Position numbers and translations under genes: made by a program
The notes under the pieces: model-generated
The model's input: the letters and a program-made list of their open reading frames with translations, nothing else
Told to the model about the DNA's origin: nothing
Databases searched by the model: none
Assembly: GCA_903844155.1 (NCBI GenBank)
Contig: CAIMSU010000223.1
Span: forward strand, 48,003 to 112,002
DNA: 64,000 bases
Origin: an uncultured Pseudomonadota bacterium
Lineage (GTDB): Bacteria; Myxococcota_A; UBA796; SXON01
Reading direction: 5' to 3'
Shown: in pieces, positions 48,041 to 56,765 of the stretch
Position numbering within the stretch: position 1 is the first letter of the stretch
How the letters are laid out: each line of letters begins with the position of its first letter

Positions 48041-48771
48041 GCGAGCACGCGCGGCGCATGGACCCGGAGCTGCTTCTGCCACCAGTCCCAGTCGTGCTTC
48101 GAGTCGCGACCCCAGATGTCGCGCTCGCACGGGATCGCCTTGTCCTGGAGCACGTTTGCCAGCGCGATGGTCTCCTCAATGCAGCCTTCCTCAAACGGCC
48201 CGCGCCCGCACACCAGCGTGAGCCTGCCCTTGCGGGTGCGGTCGAGCGCCGCGCCCGAGAGGTTCGGGACGAACGCGAGCGGGTTGTTGTAGTAGACCTC
48301 CGCGTTCTGGAACCCATCGGTGAAATTGGTGGCGTCGTACCGGCCGGACATCGAGAGGGACCGAGGGAAGAGCTCCGGATGCTTCAGCGTCATCAACGCG
48401 GCGTAGAGGCCACCGAGCGAGCAGCCCATCACCGGCGGGGTGACGTGGTCCATATTGCAATCCTGCCGAATGAACGCCAGCAGCTCGGTGGTCACGAACT
48501 TCTCGTAGGCGGCGTGCCGGGCGATGCGCCAGGCCGGGTCCTTCTTGCCGGTCCAGGCCTCCGAGACGTTGGACTCCGGGCAATAGAGCTTGATCTTCCC
48601 CGCATTGATGTAGGGCGCGAGCACCTCGACCATCCCCTCCTTCTGCCATTCGTGCGCCATCCCGGCCGCCGACGGGAACGCGATGACCGGCTCCCCCCAC
48701 CAGCCGTACGCCCAGAGGTGCACGTTGCGGCCCATCGCGCCGCCGGGGATCATGAGATGACGAGACTGCAA
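48037..48771 (-). CDS. esterase-family alpha/beta hydrolase
   Basis: 244 residues of the S-formylglutathione hydrolase/antigen-85-like esterase family. The nucleophile elbow is GCSLGG (Ser near 118); the likely catalytic His is in DSKHDWDWW near the C-terminus, with an Asp nearby. Start is TTG 48771, preferred because GGAG lies five bases before it and the family usually has a short RHL.IP segment at the N-terminus; ATG 48753 is the alternative. Coupled by overlap to the thioredoxin/TPR gene. Confidence 0.82.
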   Translation of the reverse strand: MQSRHLMIPGGAMGRNVHLWAYGWWGEPVIAFPSAAGMAHEWQKEGMVEVLAPYINAGKIKLYCPESNVSEAWTGKKDPAWRIARHAAYEKFVTTELLAFIRQDCNMDHVTPPVMGCSLGGLYAALMTLKHPELFPRSLSMSGRYDATNFTDGFQNAEVYYNNPLAFVPNLSGAALDRTRKGRLTLVCGRGPFEEGCIEETIALANVLQDKAIPCERDIWGRDSKHDWDWWQKQLRVHAPRVLA

Positions 48772-48801
48772 GGGGACTCCGATCGGGAAGGGGCGACCAG
48801 T

Positions 48802-49737
48802 CTAACGGCTGGCCAGGTAGAAGGCGCAGGACCGCAGATAGGCGAGGATGGGAAGGGAGAATTCACGGGGGTCGTCGAGGAAGGGGGCGTGGCCCATGCG
48901 CGCGGGCGTGTGGGTCGTGGCCTGCGGCAGGTTGGCGAACCACCAGTCCCGAGCCGACGCCGGGATGACGCGGTCCGCCTGGCCCCAGTACAACATCACC
49001 GGGCACTCGATGCGCGCCAGATCCGCGCTGGTCAACAGGTCCTCCGACCGGATCCCCTCGACGAACCGGCGGATCGTGGGGCGGGTCATCCGCTGGCGCA
49101 CACCCCAGGCGTAGGGTCCTGCCCAGGCAGCGGGTCGGCCAAGGAAGCGCGCCACGAACGCCTGCGCCCGACCAGGGCCGCTCAGCTCAAACCCCGCCAG
49201 GAACCCGGCCAACTCGACATCGTCCATCGGTGCGCCGCCCGGGGAGACCAGCACCATCGCGCGCACCCGGTCGCGCACGCGCGGGTAGAGCTGCGTCGCG
49301 ACGACACCGCCGAGCGAGTTGCCAAGGAGGATGGCTTCATCCGGCACGAGCGCCGCGAGGGCATCGAGCTGGGCCTCCCGGAGCGAGGCGAGCTCACCGA
49401 CGGGCGCGACGGAGGCGCCGTGGCCATACAGATCCGGCAGGATCAACGCGCTGCACGCGCGACGAAACGGCCCGAACGCCCAGGCATAGTCGGCGCCCGA
49501 CGACCCCAGCCCGTGGATCACGACCAGCGGCGGCAGGTCACCGGAGCCGCGCGCGCTCAGGACGTGGACGTCGCCGTGCGGGGTCGGGTGGAAACGGCGG
49601 TCGTACCCGAACAACCGCAGCGCCAGCGGGCTTGCCAGGTCGAGGGCGGCGAGCGGATCAGTGAGCCAGGGGTCGCGGGCGGGGACGACGCGAGGTCCGG
49701 GCTGATCGCTCGCGGTGTCGGGCTCCGGCAATTCCAC
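48802..49737 (-). CDS. alpha/beta hydrolase
   Basis: 311 residues. The core shows the oxyanion motif VIHGLGSSG (73-81), the nucleophile elbow LLGNSLGGVVA (Ser near 145), an Asp in WGQADRVIP and a His in ARMGHAPFLDDP, a complete catalytic triad. A cap domain sits between strands 6 and 7. Substrate unknown. GTG 49737 is preceded immediately by GGAG, so the start could be slightly off. It follows the response-regulator gene by 39 bp. Confidence 0.83.
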   Translation of the reverse strand: MELPEPDTASDQPGPRVVPARDPWLTDPLAALDLASPLALRLFGYDRRFHPTPHGDVHVLSARGSGDLPPLVVIHGLGSSGADYAWAFGPFRRACSALILPDLYGHGASVAPVGELASLREAQLDALAALVPDEAILLGNSLGGVVATQLYPRVRDRVRAMVLVSPGGAPMDDVELAGFLAGFELSGPGRAQAFVARFLGRPAAWAGPYAWGVRQRMTRPTIRRFVEGIRSEDLLTSADLARIECPVMLYWGQADRVIPASARDWWFANLPQATTHTPARMGHAPFLDDPREFSLPILAYLRSCAFYLASR

Positions 49738-49776
49738 CTCCGCGGCCGAGGACGCCGACCGCGCCGGGATCGTACC

Positions 49777-50490
49777 CTATTCGGGTTCGCGCCGGAAGCG
49801 GTACCCCACCCCGCGCACCGTCTCGATGTGCACGGCTGCGTCGAGGAGCTTCTCGCGGAGGCGCTTCATGTGGGTGTCGACTGTGCGAGTGTTGAGGTCC
49901 GGCGGCATGTCCCAGACCTCCTGCAGGAGCTGGCCGCGGGTCTGGACCCGGTCGGCGCGCCGGGCGAGCGTGAGGATGAGCTTGAACTCCGTCGCCGTCA
50001 GCGGAATCTCCTCGCCGTGGACGTACACGTGGTGGCCGGGTTCGTCGATCCGAAGCACCGAACCGGGGGCGGTGTAGACCCGGACGCCGTCGGTGGGCTC
50101 GTCCCCGGCCGGGCCCCGGCGCAGGATCGCGCGGACCCGCAACAGCAGCTCGCGCGCGCTGAACGGCTTGGTGACGTAGTCGTCGGCCCCCACCTCAAAC
50201 CCGACGACGCGATCGATCTCCTCGCCACGCGCTGAGAGCATGATGACGGGCACATCGCGCGTGGCGGCCTCCGCGCGCAGGCGTCGGCAGACCTCCGTGC
50301 CCGGGAGACCGGGAAGCATGAGGTCAAGGACGACGAGCGAGGGCGTCAACCGGGCGGCAAGCTCCAACGCCTCCAGCCCGTTTGCCGCGCCCACCGCCGA
50401 ATACCCCTCGCGCTGAAGGTGCAGGATGAGCACGTTTCGGATGTCGTCTTCGTCGTCGACGACGAGAATCGGCCCGGGACGTTCGTTCAT
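49777..50490 (-). CDS. OmpR/PhoB-type response regulator
   Basis: 237 residues. The receiver domain has acidic residues Asp12-Asp13, the phosphorylation site Asp56 (VVLDLMLPG) and Lys near 108 (TKPFSA). The C-terminal winged helix (about 140-232) ends with TVDTHMKRLREKL and VRGVGYRF, typical of PhoB. No histidine kinase lies next to it. It is divergent from the Ser/Thr kinase gene across 157 bp, so cross-regulation is possible but not shown. Confidence 0.92.
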   Translation of the reverse strand: MNERPGPILVVDDEDDIRNVLILHLQREGYSAVGAANGLEALELAARLTPSLVVLDLMLPGLPGTEVCRRLRAEAATRDVPVIMLSARGEEIDRVVGFEVGADDYVTKPFSARELLLRVRAILRRGPAGDEPTDGVRVYTAPGSVLRIDEPGHHVYVHGEEIPLTATEFKLILTLARRADRVQTRGQLLQEVWDMPPDLNTRTVDTHMKRLREKLLDAAVHIETVRGVGYRFRREPE

Positions 50491-50614
50491 CTGGAAATCC
50501 TATCGCCGCCTCGCCCCCCCGCTCTGCCATCGCCGGTCACGATTGGGTGACGACCGCGGCGCGCCACGGGGGCTCGGCGCGATGCACCTGAATTCGCGTA
50601 CCCGGGACAACGGG

Positions 50615-50622
50615 TATACAAT
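50615..50622 (+). promoter_or_regulatory. TATACAAT -10-like element before the kinase gene
   Basis: TATACAAT at 50615-50622 lies 25 bases before the kinase ATG and stands out in this GC-rich DNA. No good -35 match is seen at the standard distance. It is inside the divergent gap shared with the response regulator. Confidence 0.45.
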
Positions 50623-50647
50623 CGTCGATTACTGGCCACACGTCTCG

Positions 50648-52195
50648 ATGTCCAAAGCGCCAACGCCAACGATCACCCCACCGGCCCCGTCAGCGGCCCG
50701 GCCGGCGGATCCGGCGAACGCGACGGCGACGACGTCTCCGATGCCCCGCGTGGATCCCCTGATCGGGAAGGTGCTGAACGGGCGCTACAAGGTCACTGAG
50801 CTGCTCGCGAAGGGCGGGATGGGCCGGGTCTACAAGGCCGAGCAATCGCCGCTCGACCGGATCGTGGCGTTGAAGGTGCTCGACTCGACGGACGACGAGG
50901 GTCAGGACAAGGAATTCCGCGGCCGATTCATCCTCGAGGCCGCCGCGACGGCGAAGCTCACGCATCCGAACACGATCCGGATCTTCGACTACGGCCAGAC
51001 CAAGGACGACATCTTCTACATCGCGATGGAGTACCTGGACGGCAGGACGCTCCACCAGGCGCTCAAGGAGGACGGGCCATTGGCGCCCGACCGTGTCGTG
51101 AACATCATCCGTCAGGTGTGCGCGAGCTTGCGCGAGGCGCATGCGTTGGGGCTGATCCACCGCGATCTGAAGCCCAGCAACGTCGTCCTGCTCCGGACCG
51201 GTGAGGAAGCCGAGTTTGCCAAGGTGCTGGATTTTGGCCTCGTCAAGGAGATCAGCGGCAAGAGCGAGCTCACCCGGGTCGACGCCGTCGTCGGCTCGCC
51301 GAGCTACATGTCGCCGGAGCAGATCCGCTCGTCCAACGTGGACAATCGGTCGGACATCTACTCGCTCGGCGTGCTGATGTACACCTGCCTCGCGGGAAAA
51401 CCGCCGTTTACCGGGACGAGCTCGGTGAACCTGTTGATGGCGCACCTTCACAACGCGGTGCCGCCGATCTCGGAGCGCGCGCCGCTGGAACGGTGCCCGA
51501 CCCTCGCCTGGGTGGTCATGACCTGCCTGGAGAAGGAGCCGTCCGCCCGCTTCGGCACGGTCGAGGAGCTCTCCCGGGCCCTCCGCATCGCCGCCGCCGA
51601 GCTTCGCGGCGAAAAACCCGCGCGGCCGACGCTCCTGAACGGCAAGTTGGTGATCCCTGACGAGCCGACGCCCAGCTCCTCCTCGTCCCTGCCAGCCGCC
51701 GGGGTCCGCGACCGCCCTGCCGCGCGTCCCGTGGAGTCGATCAGCGGGTCGATCGCCGGGTCGCGCAGCCGGAGCACGAGCCGCGCTGCGTTGGCAACGC
51801 CCAAGCGGCGACTGGCGGCATCTGTGGCGGTCATCGGCGGCCTGGTGGTGCTCGGCGGCCTGCTGATGCTCGGCATCGCCGGGGGTGAGCTGTGGTGGCA
51901 TGGGCGCCAGCCTGTCGAGGCGGAGGCCCCCAGGGTCGACGTCGATGCGAGCGCGACAACCGCCCCGCCTCCACCCCCGGTTGCCACCGTTCAACCCTCC
52001 CTTCCAGGCGCCCAGCCGCCGACCGTGGCTCCAGCCACCAGCCACCCAACGCCAGCCCCGTCGCCGCACGTCGGCAAGCCGGCGGCCCAGCCGGTCTCCG
52101 CCAGGCCCGCCGCCGTACCCCCGGCTGCACCTGCGCCCCCCACTGCCGACCCCGGCTCCAAGCCGCACTCCGACCTCAAGAACCCCTGGAATTGA
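50648..52195 (+). CDS. membrane-anchored Hanks-type Ser/Thr protein kinase
   Basis: 515 residues. Kinase domain about 46-315 with the glycine loop LAKGGMGRVY, Lys76 (VALKVL), HRDLKPSN (171-178), DFG (195-197) and a SPE (222-224) in place of APE: all catalytic residues are present. A single helix (about 389-415) is followed by a Pro/Ala/Thr-rich periplasmic tail without PASTA repeats. It leads a gene run with a TPR membrane protein, a periplasmic-binding lipoprotein and further envelope proteins, consistent with sensing. A TATACAAT -10-like box lies at 50615-50622. Confidence 0.92.
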   Translation: MSKAPTPTITPPAPSAARPADPANATATTSPMPRVDPLIGKVLNGRYKVTELLAKGGMGRVYKAEQSPLDRIVALKVLDSTDDEGQDKEFRGRFILEAAATAKLTHPNTIRIFDYGQTKDDIFYIAMEYLDGRTLHQALKEDGPLAPDRVVNIIRQVCASLREAHALGLIHRDLKPSNVVLLRTGEEAEFAKVLDFGLVKEISGKSELTRVDAVVGSPSYMSPEQIRSSNVDNRSDIYSLGVLMYTCLAGKPPFTGTSSVNLLMAHLHNAVPPISERAPLERCPTLAWVVMTCLEKEPSARFGTVEELSRALRIAAAELRGEKPARPTLLNGKLVIPDEPTPSSSSSLPAAGVRDRPAARPVESISGSIAGSRSRSTSRAALATPKRRLAASVAVIGGLVVLGGLLMLGIAGGELWWHGRQPVEAEAPRVDVDASATTAPPPPPVATVQPSLPGAQPPTVAPATSHPTPAPSPHVGKPAAQPVSARPAAVPPAAPAPPTADPGSKPHSDLKNPWN

Positions 52196-52197
52196 CC

Positions 52198-52980
52198 ATG
52201 TTCGCCCTCCTCTACTGCCTCGCCCTGCCCGCGGTGTACGCGGACGATGTCGGGGCTGGCTCGACCCAGTCGCCAGACGATCGCGCCAAGGAGCTCTACG
52301 AGAACGGCGCTGATCTCTACGACGAGGGCAGGTACGAGGACGCCGTCGCCGCCTGGCAGGAGTCCTACAAGCTCTCCAACAAGCCGTTGCTCCTGTACAA
52401 CATCGCAAACGCGGAGGAGCGCGCCGGGCACTACGACGTCGCGCTCGACAACCTCAACCGGTACCGCGCATTCGCGACGGCCGACGAACGCGAGATCCTG
52501 GATCGCCGGATCCGCAACCTCGAAGCACGCATCGACCAGACGAAGGCGTCCTCGCCGACAACCTCGCCAATCGCCACGCCGCCGGTGACCACCGCGCCCG
52601 TCGTCACCACCCCGCCAGTCGCCGCGACCACGACCTCCGCGTCCAAGGTCCACCGCGCCGGCCCTTCCCTGCCCACCTACCTCCTCGGCGGCATCGGCGT
52701 TGCAGGCGTCGGGGCGGGCGCGGTTTTCGGCGTCGAGGCCACCCAGGCGCGCGTCCTCGCGGCGGCGGGCTGCACGACGGCGAACAAGGTCACGTTGTGC
52801 TCGGCAGACGCCAAGAAGCCCCTCGCGAACGACAAGCTCGACTCGCTCCTCGCGGATATTTCGTTCGGAGTCGGCGCCGCCGGCATCGCCGGCTCCGTCC
52901 TGGTGATGCTCCTCGGTGAGCCCGTGGGCTTCGTGCCGTTGGGCGACGGTGGTCTTGTGACGGTGGGAGGCCGATTCTGA
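52198..52980 (+). CDS. exported TPR protein with C-terminal membrane helices
   Basis: 260 residues. Signal peptide 1-15 (LALPAVYA), two TPR units at about 30-105 (ELYENGADLYDEGRYEDAVAAWQ, LLYNIANAEERAGHYDVALDNLNRY in part), a Thr/Pro linker, then two hydrophobic helices (about 160-185 and 220-243) with a cysteine-bearing loop. Start two bases after the kinase stop implies co-transcription. Similar kinase-TPR pairs occur in myxobacteria (recollection). Its stop overlaps the next ATG. Confidence 0.75.
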   Translation: MFALLYCLALPAVYADDVGAGSTQSPDDRAKELYENGADLYDEGRYEDAVAAWQESYKLSNKPLLLYNIANAEERAGHYDVALDNLNRYRAFATADEREILDRRIRNLEARIDQTKASSPTTSPIATPPVTTAPVVTTPPVAATTTSASKVHRAGPSLPTYLLGGIGVAGVGAGAVFGVEATQARVLAAAGCTTANKVTLCSADAKKPLANDKLDSLLADISFGVGAAGIAGSVLVMLLGEPVGFVPLGDGGLVTVGGRF

Positions 52981-54452
52981 TGCGCCCGTCCCTCGCTCCG
53001 CTTGCCGCCGGTCTGGCGATGACCACGCTGCTCTCCTGCTCACTGGGCACGTACAAATACACCCCTTGCACCTCCAACATCGAGTGTCGCGACGCGTTTG
53101 GCTTCGGGAGCGTGTGCGGGGTTGACGGCCTGTGCGCGCAGGCCCCGACCAACAACAGGTGCACGGAGACCTACCCGGCCGACCTGATGACGCGCCCCGG
53201 AAACTACGCCAACACCATCATCTTCGGCTCGCTCTACGACCACTCCACCGACATCCCCGAGACCCTCGCCACCGCGCTGCCGATCATCCAGGTCAACGAC
53301 TACGGGGGGTTGGACGGCCATGATTTCGCGATGGTCGAGTGCGACTACGAGGCCAACCTCGCGATCGACGACCAGACCAACGACGAAGCGGCAGCCAGCG
53401 GCGCGCTCTACCTGGCAGACACCATCGGCGTTCCCGCGATCATCGGCCCGGCCACGTCCTCGCAGGCGACAACGGCGTACAACGCGCTGCACACCGGCGG
53501 CCTGGACGACGACGTCGTCATGATCTCCCCTTCGGCGACCAGCGTCTCATTGACGACGATCGACGGGGTGAACCCGACGGACGACAACCCCGGATTGTTC
53601 TGGCGGACAGCGCCGCCGGACGACCTGCAGGGCAAGGTGCTCGGCCAGCTCGTCACCCAGGCCGGGTTCGCGAACGTGGTCTGCATCCATGAGTCCGGGC
53701 CGTACGGACAGGGGCTGTACGAGGCGTTTGACGCAAACTATTCGGGCACGTCCACGGAGCTGAGCTACAGCGATCAGTCGGCGATGATCTCAGATGTCAC
53801 GTCCAACACCCGCGGCTACGACGCCGTGCTCTTCTTCTCGAGCGAGACAACGGACATCGCCGCGTTCCTCAACGCCGCGACCACCCTCACTTATTTTGGA
53901 ACAATGCCGATCTTCTTTGGCGACGCCGCCCGCGACACCGACCTGTTGAATTCGGCCCAGGGCGCTTCCGCGTTGTTTCCCAACATCACGGGAACGGCGC
54001 CAAGCATCGAGTACGGCGACGTCTACGACGCGTTTGACGCTGCCTATTCGGCACAGTACGCACCGAGCGCGGCGAGCGACTCCGTCTACACCCCCTACTG
54101 CTTCGATGCGACCTGGCTTGGCCTCTTCGGGAGCGCATGGTCGTGGTACCAGGATGCCCCGCTCCACGGCCTCGGCATCGCGCGCGGACTCCGCCACATC
54201 AGCGATCCCGCCGTCTCAAGCGCGAATCAGACCGTTTTGCGGCCGACGAACTGGGCAGAGCTCGTCGCCAGCGCGCAGGCGGGGGTGGACGTGAACATCG
54301 TTGGCGCATCCGGCAACCTCGACTACGACCCGGCGACGGGGGAAACCTCCGGTCCCGTGGACGTTTGGACGATCACCGCGACGGGCGACGGCTTCACGAC
54401 CACGGAGACGTGCGACGCCGTGACCGGAACGTGCAAGCCGGCCTCGAACTGA
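52980..54452 (+). CDS. LivJ-like type 1 periplasmic-binding lipoprotein
   Basis: 490 residues. Lipobox LLSC at Cys20, a short Cys-rich segment (CTSNIECRDAFGFGSVCGVDGLC in part), then a type 1 periplasmic-binding fold (about 80-450) like branched-chain amino-acid binding proteins: PAIIGPATSSQATTAYNAL and a second lobe with VCIHESGPYGQGLYEAF. No ABC permease is near; instead it follows a kinase and TPR protein, so it may be the ligand sensor of that unit. ATG 52980 overlaps the upstream stop. Confidence 0.8.
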   Translation: MRPSLAPLAAGLAMTTLLSCSLGTYKYTPCTSNIECRDAFGFGSVCGVDGLCAQAPTNNRCTETYPADLMTRPGNYANTIIFGSLYDHSTDIPETLATALPIIQVNDYGGLDGHDFAMVECDYEANLAIDDQTNDEAAASGALYLADTIGVPAIIGPATSSQATTAYNALHTGGLDDDVVMISPSATSVSLTTIDGVNPTDDNPGLFWRTAPPDDLQGKVLGQLVTQAGFANVVCIHESGPYGQGLYEAFDANYSGTSTELSYSDQSAMISDVTSNTRGYDAVLFFSSETTDIAAFLNAATTLTYFGTMPIFFGDAARDTDLLNSAQGASALFPNITGTAPSIEYGDVYDAFDAAYSAQYAPSAASDSVYTPYCFDATWLGLFGSAWSWYQDAPLHGLGIARGLRHISDPAVSSANQTVLRPTNWAELVASAQAGVDVNIVGASGNLDYDPATGETSGPVDVWTITATGDGFTTTETCDAVTGTCKPASN

Positions 54453-55156
54453 GGGCCGCATTCGTGCTCGCGCTGATGCTGGTGGCCTGCGGCGACCCGG
54501 CGGCCGACCGCGCGCGCTACGTTGCAGCGCTGACGAGCGGAGACTGCGCCACGGTGACCACCCCAACGCTGCAGGCCGACTGCTGGACAGCGCTCGCGGC
54601 GCGCAAGCCCGAGGCCGCGCCCACGCTCGACCAGAAGCGCGCCCACTGCGCCCAGATCGACGACGAGAACGCACGCGGGGAGTGCCTGTTCGTGCTCGCC
54701 GAGGCCAACACCGCGCTGGACGTGTGCAAGGAGGCAGGGCCCTACGCGGACGACTGCGCGCTGCACCTCGTCTCCCGAGCGTTCGCGGCCGAGAAGCACC
54801 CGAGCGAGGAGTTCGCTGCGGCCGCGATCGCCACTGCCGGGCTTGCGGCGGACGACCCGCGCCCCTGGTCCGCCTACTTTCGCGAGGTCCTCGGCCGGGA
54901 ACAACCCCTCGACCGCGCTCGCTGCGTGCTGGCTGGCACGCCCGCGCGTGTGGAGGCCTGCCGACAAACCGCCCTCGGTCTCTTTGCCGATCGGCTGAAT
55001 CAGGCCCGCGATCGCCGACAGTTCACGTGCGTCGACGGCGTCCCGAAGCCGCCCTGGCCCGCGAGGGTCGCGTGGGTCGCCGACCCCGACCTCAACGGCG
55101 CCTTCACCGCCCGCACGGACCTCTGCACCCCCCTCGACCGGCCGCCGGCCCGATGA
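54431..55156 (+). CDS. helical Cys-containing lipoprotein
   Basis: 241 residues from GTG 54431, giving a signal with lipobox LVAC at Cys20. The mature protein is Ala-rich, helical and has about twelve cysteines in CxxC-poor, spaced positions suggesting disulfides between helices. It overlaps the binding-protein gene by 22 bp; a later GTG at 54464 would remove the positive n-region. No family recognised. Likely part of the same envelope unit. Confidence 0.6.
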   Translation: MQAGLELRAAFVLALMLVACGDPAADRARYVAALTSGDCATVTTPTLQADCWTALAARKPEAAPTLDQKRAHCAQIDDENARGECLFVLAEANTALDVCKEAGPYADDCALHLVSRAFAAEKHPSEEFAAAAIATAGLAADDPRPWSAYFREVLGREQPLDRARCVLAGTPARVEACRQTALGLFADRLNQARDRRQFTCVDGVPKPPWPARVAWVADPDLNGAFTARTDLCTPLDRPPAR

Positions 55157-55163
55157 GCGGCGG

Positions 55164-56054
55164 ATGAACGGCCTCCGCTCGGCCCGGCGCGCCGGCGCCC
55201 TCGCCGTGGCCCTCCTGGGCCTGATCACGCTGGGCGTGCGCCTCGCCCTCGTGCTGGAGCCTCCAACGCGCGAGGCCTGGACCCTCATCGCCATCACCGT
55301 CGACACTTCCGGCCTCTACGCTCGCCTCTCCGCCGCCTCGACCGGCTTCTACAACCACCAGATCACCAGTCGCCTCGTCGCCCTCCCCGCCGCCGGCTTC
55401 GCCATCGAGCACCGGGCCATGCTCGGACCCTCGCCCGTCTCCGGCGACGGGATCGCTGGCGGGGCGGACAGCCTCACCCGCACGGACGGCGTCTGGCACC
55501 TGCGGATCGCTGGCAACGACGTGCAGGCGCGCGCGATCGTCACCCCACGCGTCCCGTCGGCCCCGGCGTCCGACTGTGCGCCAGCTCCCGGCGCGCTCAC
55601 GGGGGTGCTCGGCTCGGGCGACGGCACCGAGGCCAGCGGCGCGCTTGTCCTCGACGGCACCGCGGTGGTGGTCCACACCCTCGCACGGGGCGTCGTGAAC
55701 GACCGCGCGCTCTACGTCCTCGGCCCCCAATTCGCGGCCGGGATCGACCCGCTGGCCGACTGTCCCGCGTGGGTTGTGAGCGCAACGAAGCGCTGGACGG
55801 GAGCGGCCCCGGAGATCGGCCCGGGCAGCGAAGCCGACGTCGATCTGGGCGACTGGCACCTCCACGTCCGCCGCCTCGACGACGCGCTCAAGATGGACAG
55901 CTACGAGCAGCTCCTGCCCATCGAGCACCTCGCCGCGCGCATCGTCGGCTGGCCGGAGCCGCATCAGGAGCTCCAGCGGGTGCTTGTACGGGTGTCGGGC
56001 CCCGGGTTCACCAACCCCGTCCCCGGGCTCATCCTCGACCGCACCACGCGATGA
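55164..56054 (+). CDS. membrane-anchored hypothetical protein
   Basis: 296 residues. One N-terminal helix (about 12-32) and a beta-rich extracytoplasmic domain with segments such as TGFYNHQITSRLV and WHLRIAGNDVQAR. A lipocalin-like (AttH/CrtC-type) fold is conceivable but not supported by a motif. It follows the Cys-lipoprotein by seven bases and precedes the barrel gene by 72. Confidence 0.55.
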   Translation: MNGLRSARRAGALAVALLGLITLGVRLALVLEPPTREAWTLIAITVDTSGLYARLSAASTGFYNHQITSRLVALPAAGFAIEHRAMLGPSPVSGDGIAGGADSLTRTDGVWHLRIAGNDVQARAIVTPRVPSAPASDCAPAPGALTGVLGSGDGTEASGALVLDGTAVVVHTLARGVVNDRALYVLGPQFAAGIDPLADCPAWVVSATKRWTGAAPEIGPGSEADVDLGDWHLHVRRLDDALKMDSYEQLLPIEHLAARIVGWPEPHQELQRVLVRVSGPGFTNPVPGLILDRTTR

Positions 56055-56126
56055 GCCGCGAGGACATCCGGGCGCGAGCATTCACCGCCCGCCCGGGCTA
56101 AACCCGCGCACTCCCGGTCGTTCGCC

Positions 56127-56639
56127 ATGTCGCACCCGCATCGCCCTACGCTCCCCGCCCCGATGCTCCTCGCCCCCGTCCTCCTCGCCCTCGCCTTGCC
56201 CGCTTCCGCCAGCGCAAAGGACCTCAACGGTCGCTTCGGCGTGGGCGCCGAGCAGGCCAGCAGCGGCCTCTCGACCCTCTCCTTCCGGATCGGCTTCCCA
56301 ACCGGCAAGCCGACCACCAACATCGGTCTCGGCATCGACGCCGGCATCGACACCCTAAGCTCGACCGGCACCACCGACTATTTCGGCGGCGCACGTCTGT
56401 ATTTCGGGGTCGTCGCTGAGGACAACATGAACCTGTACCTCGGCGTCGCAGCCGGGTACGCGAGCACGGATGGCGTGAGCGCGATCCGCGTCGGCCCGAA
56501 CCTCGGCGCGGAATTCTTCCTGTTCGGGCTCGAAAACCTCGGCTTCCTCGCCGAGCTGCAGCTCAACGTGGACATCGGCGGCTCGCTCCGGATTTCGACG
56601 TTCGGCGCGCCGGCGATCGGGTTTCACTACTATTTTTGA
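56127..56639 (+). CDS. small outer-membrane beta-barrel protein
   Basis: 170 residues with signal peptide (ALALPASASAKD, cleavage near 30). The mature part consists of alternating amphipathic strands with aromatic girdle residues (YFGGARLYFGVV, MNLYLGVAAGYAS) and ends in Phe (FHYYF), the usual BAM recognition signature. About eight strands. Function unknown. Confidence 0.75.
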   Translation: MSHPHRPTLPAPMLLAPVLLALALPASASAKDLNGRFGVGAEQASSGLSTLSFRIGFPTGKPTTNIGLGIDAGIDTLSSTGTTDYFGGARLYFGVVAEDNMNLYLGVAAGYASTDGVSAIRVGPNLGAEFFLFGLENLGFLAELQLNVDIGGSLRISTFGAPAIGFHYYF

Positions 56640-56678
56640 CGCGCGAGGCTGCCATCCCGGACGGTGCGCTTCAAGCCC

Positions 56679-56751
56679 GCATACGAAAACCGACGACGTC
56701 ACTTTTCAACACCAGCGCAGCATACGAAAACAGACGACGTCCGTTTTCGTA
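56679..56751. repeat. tandem 41-bp palindromic repeat in a convergent gap
   Basis: GCATACGAAAAC(C/A)GACGACGTC occurs at 56679 and 56720, 41 bp apart. In the second copy it forms a hairpin with TACGAAAAC and GTTTTCGTA arms (56723-56751) plus three inner pairs. The first copy's right arm is degraded. It lies between the barrel gene (+) and the polyferredoxin gene (-), again a convergent junction. Confidence 0.65.
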
Positions 56752-56765
56752 CGCTCCCCCCGGCG

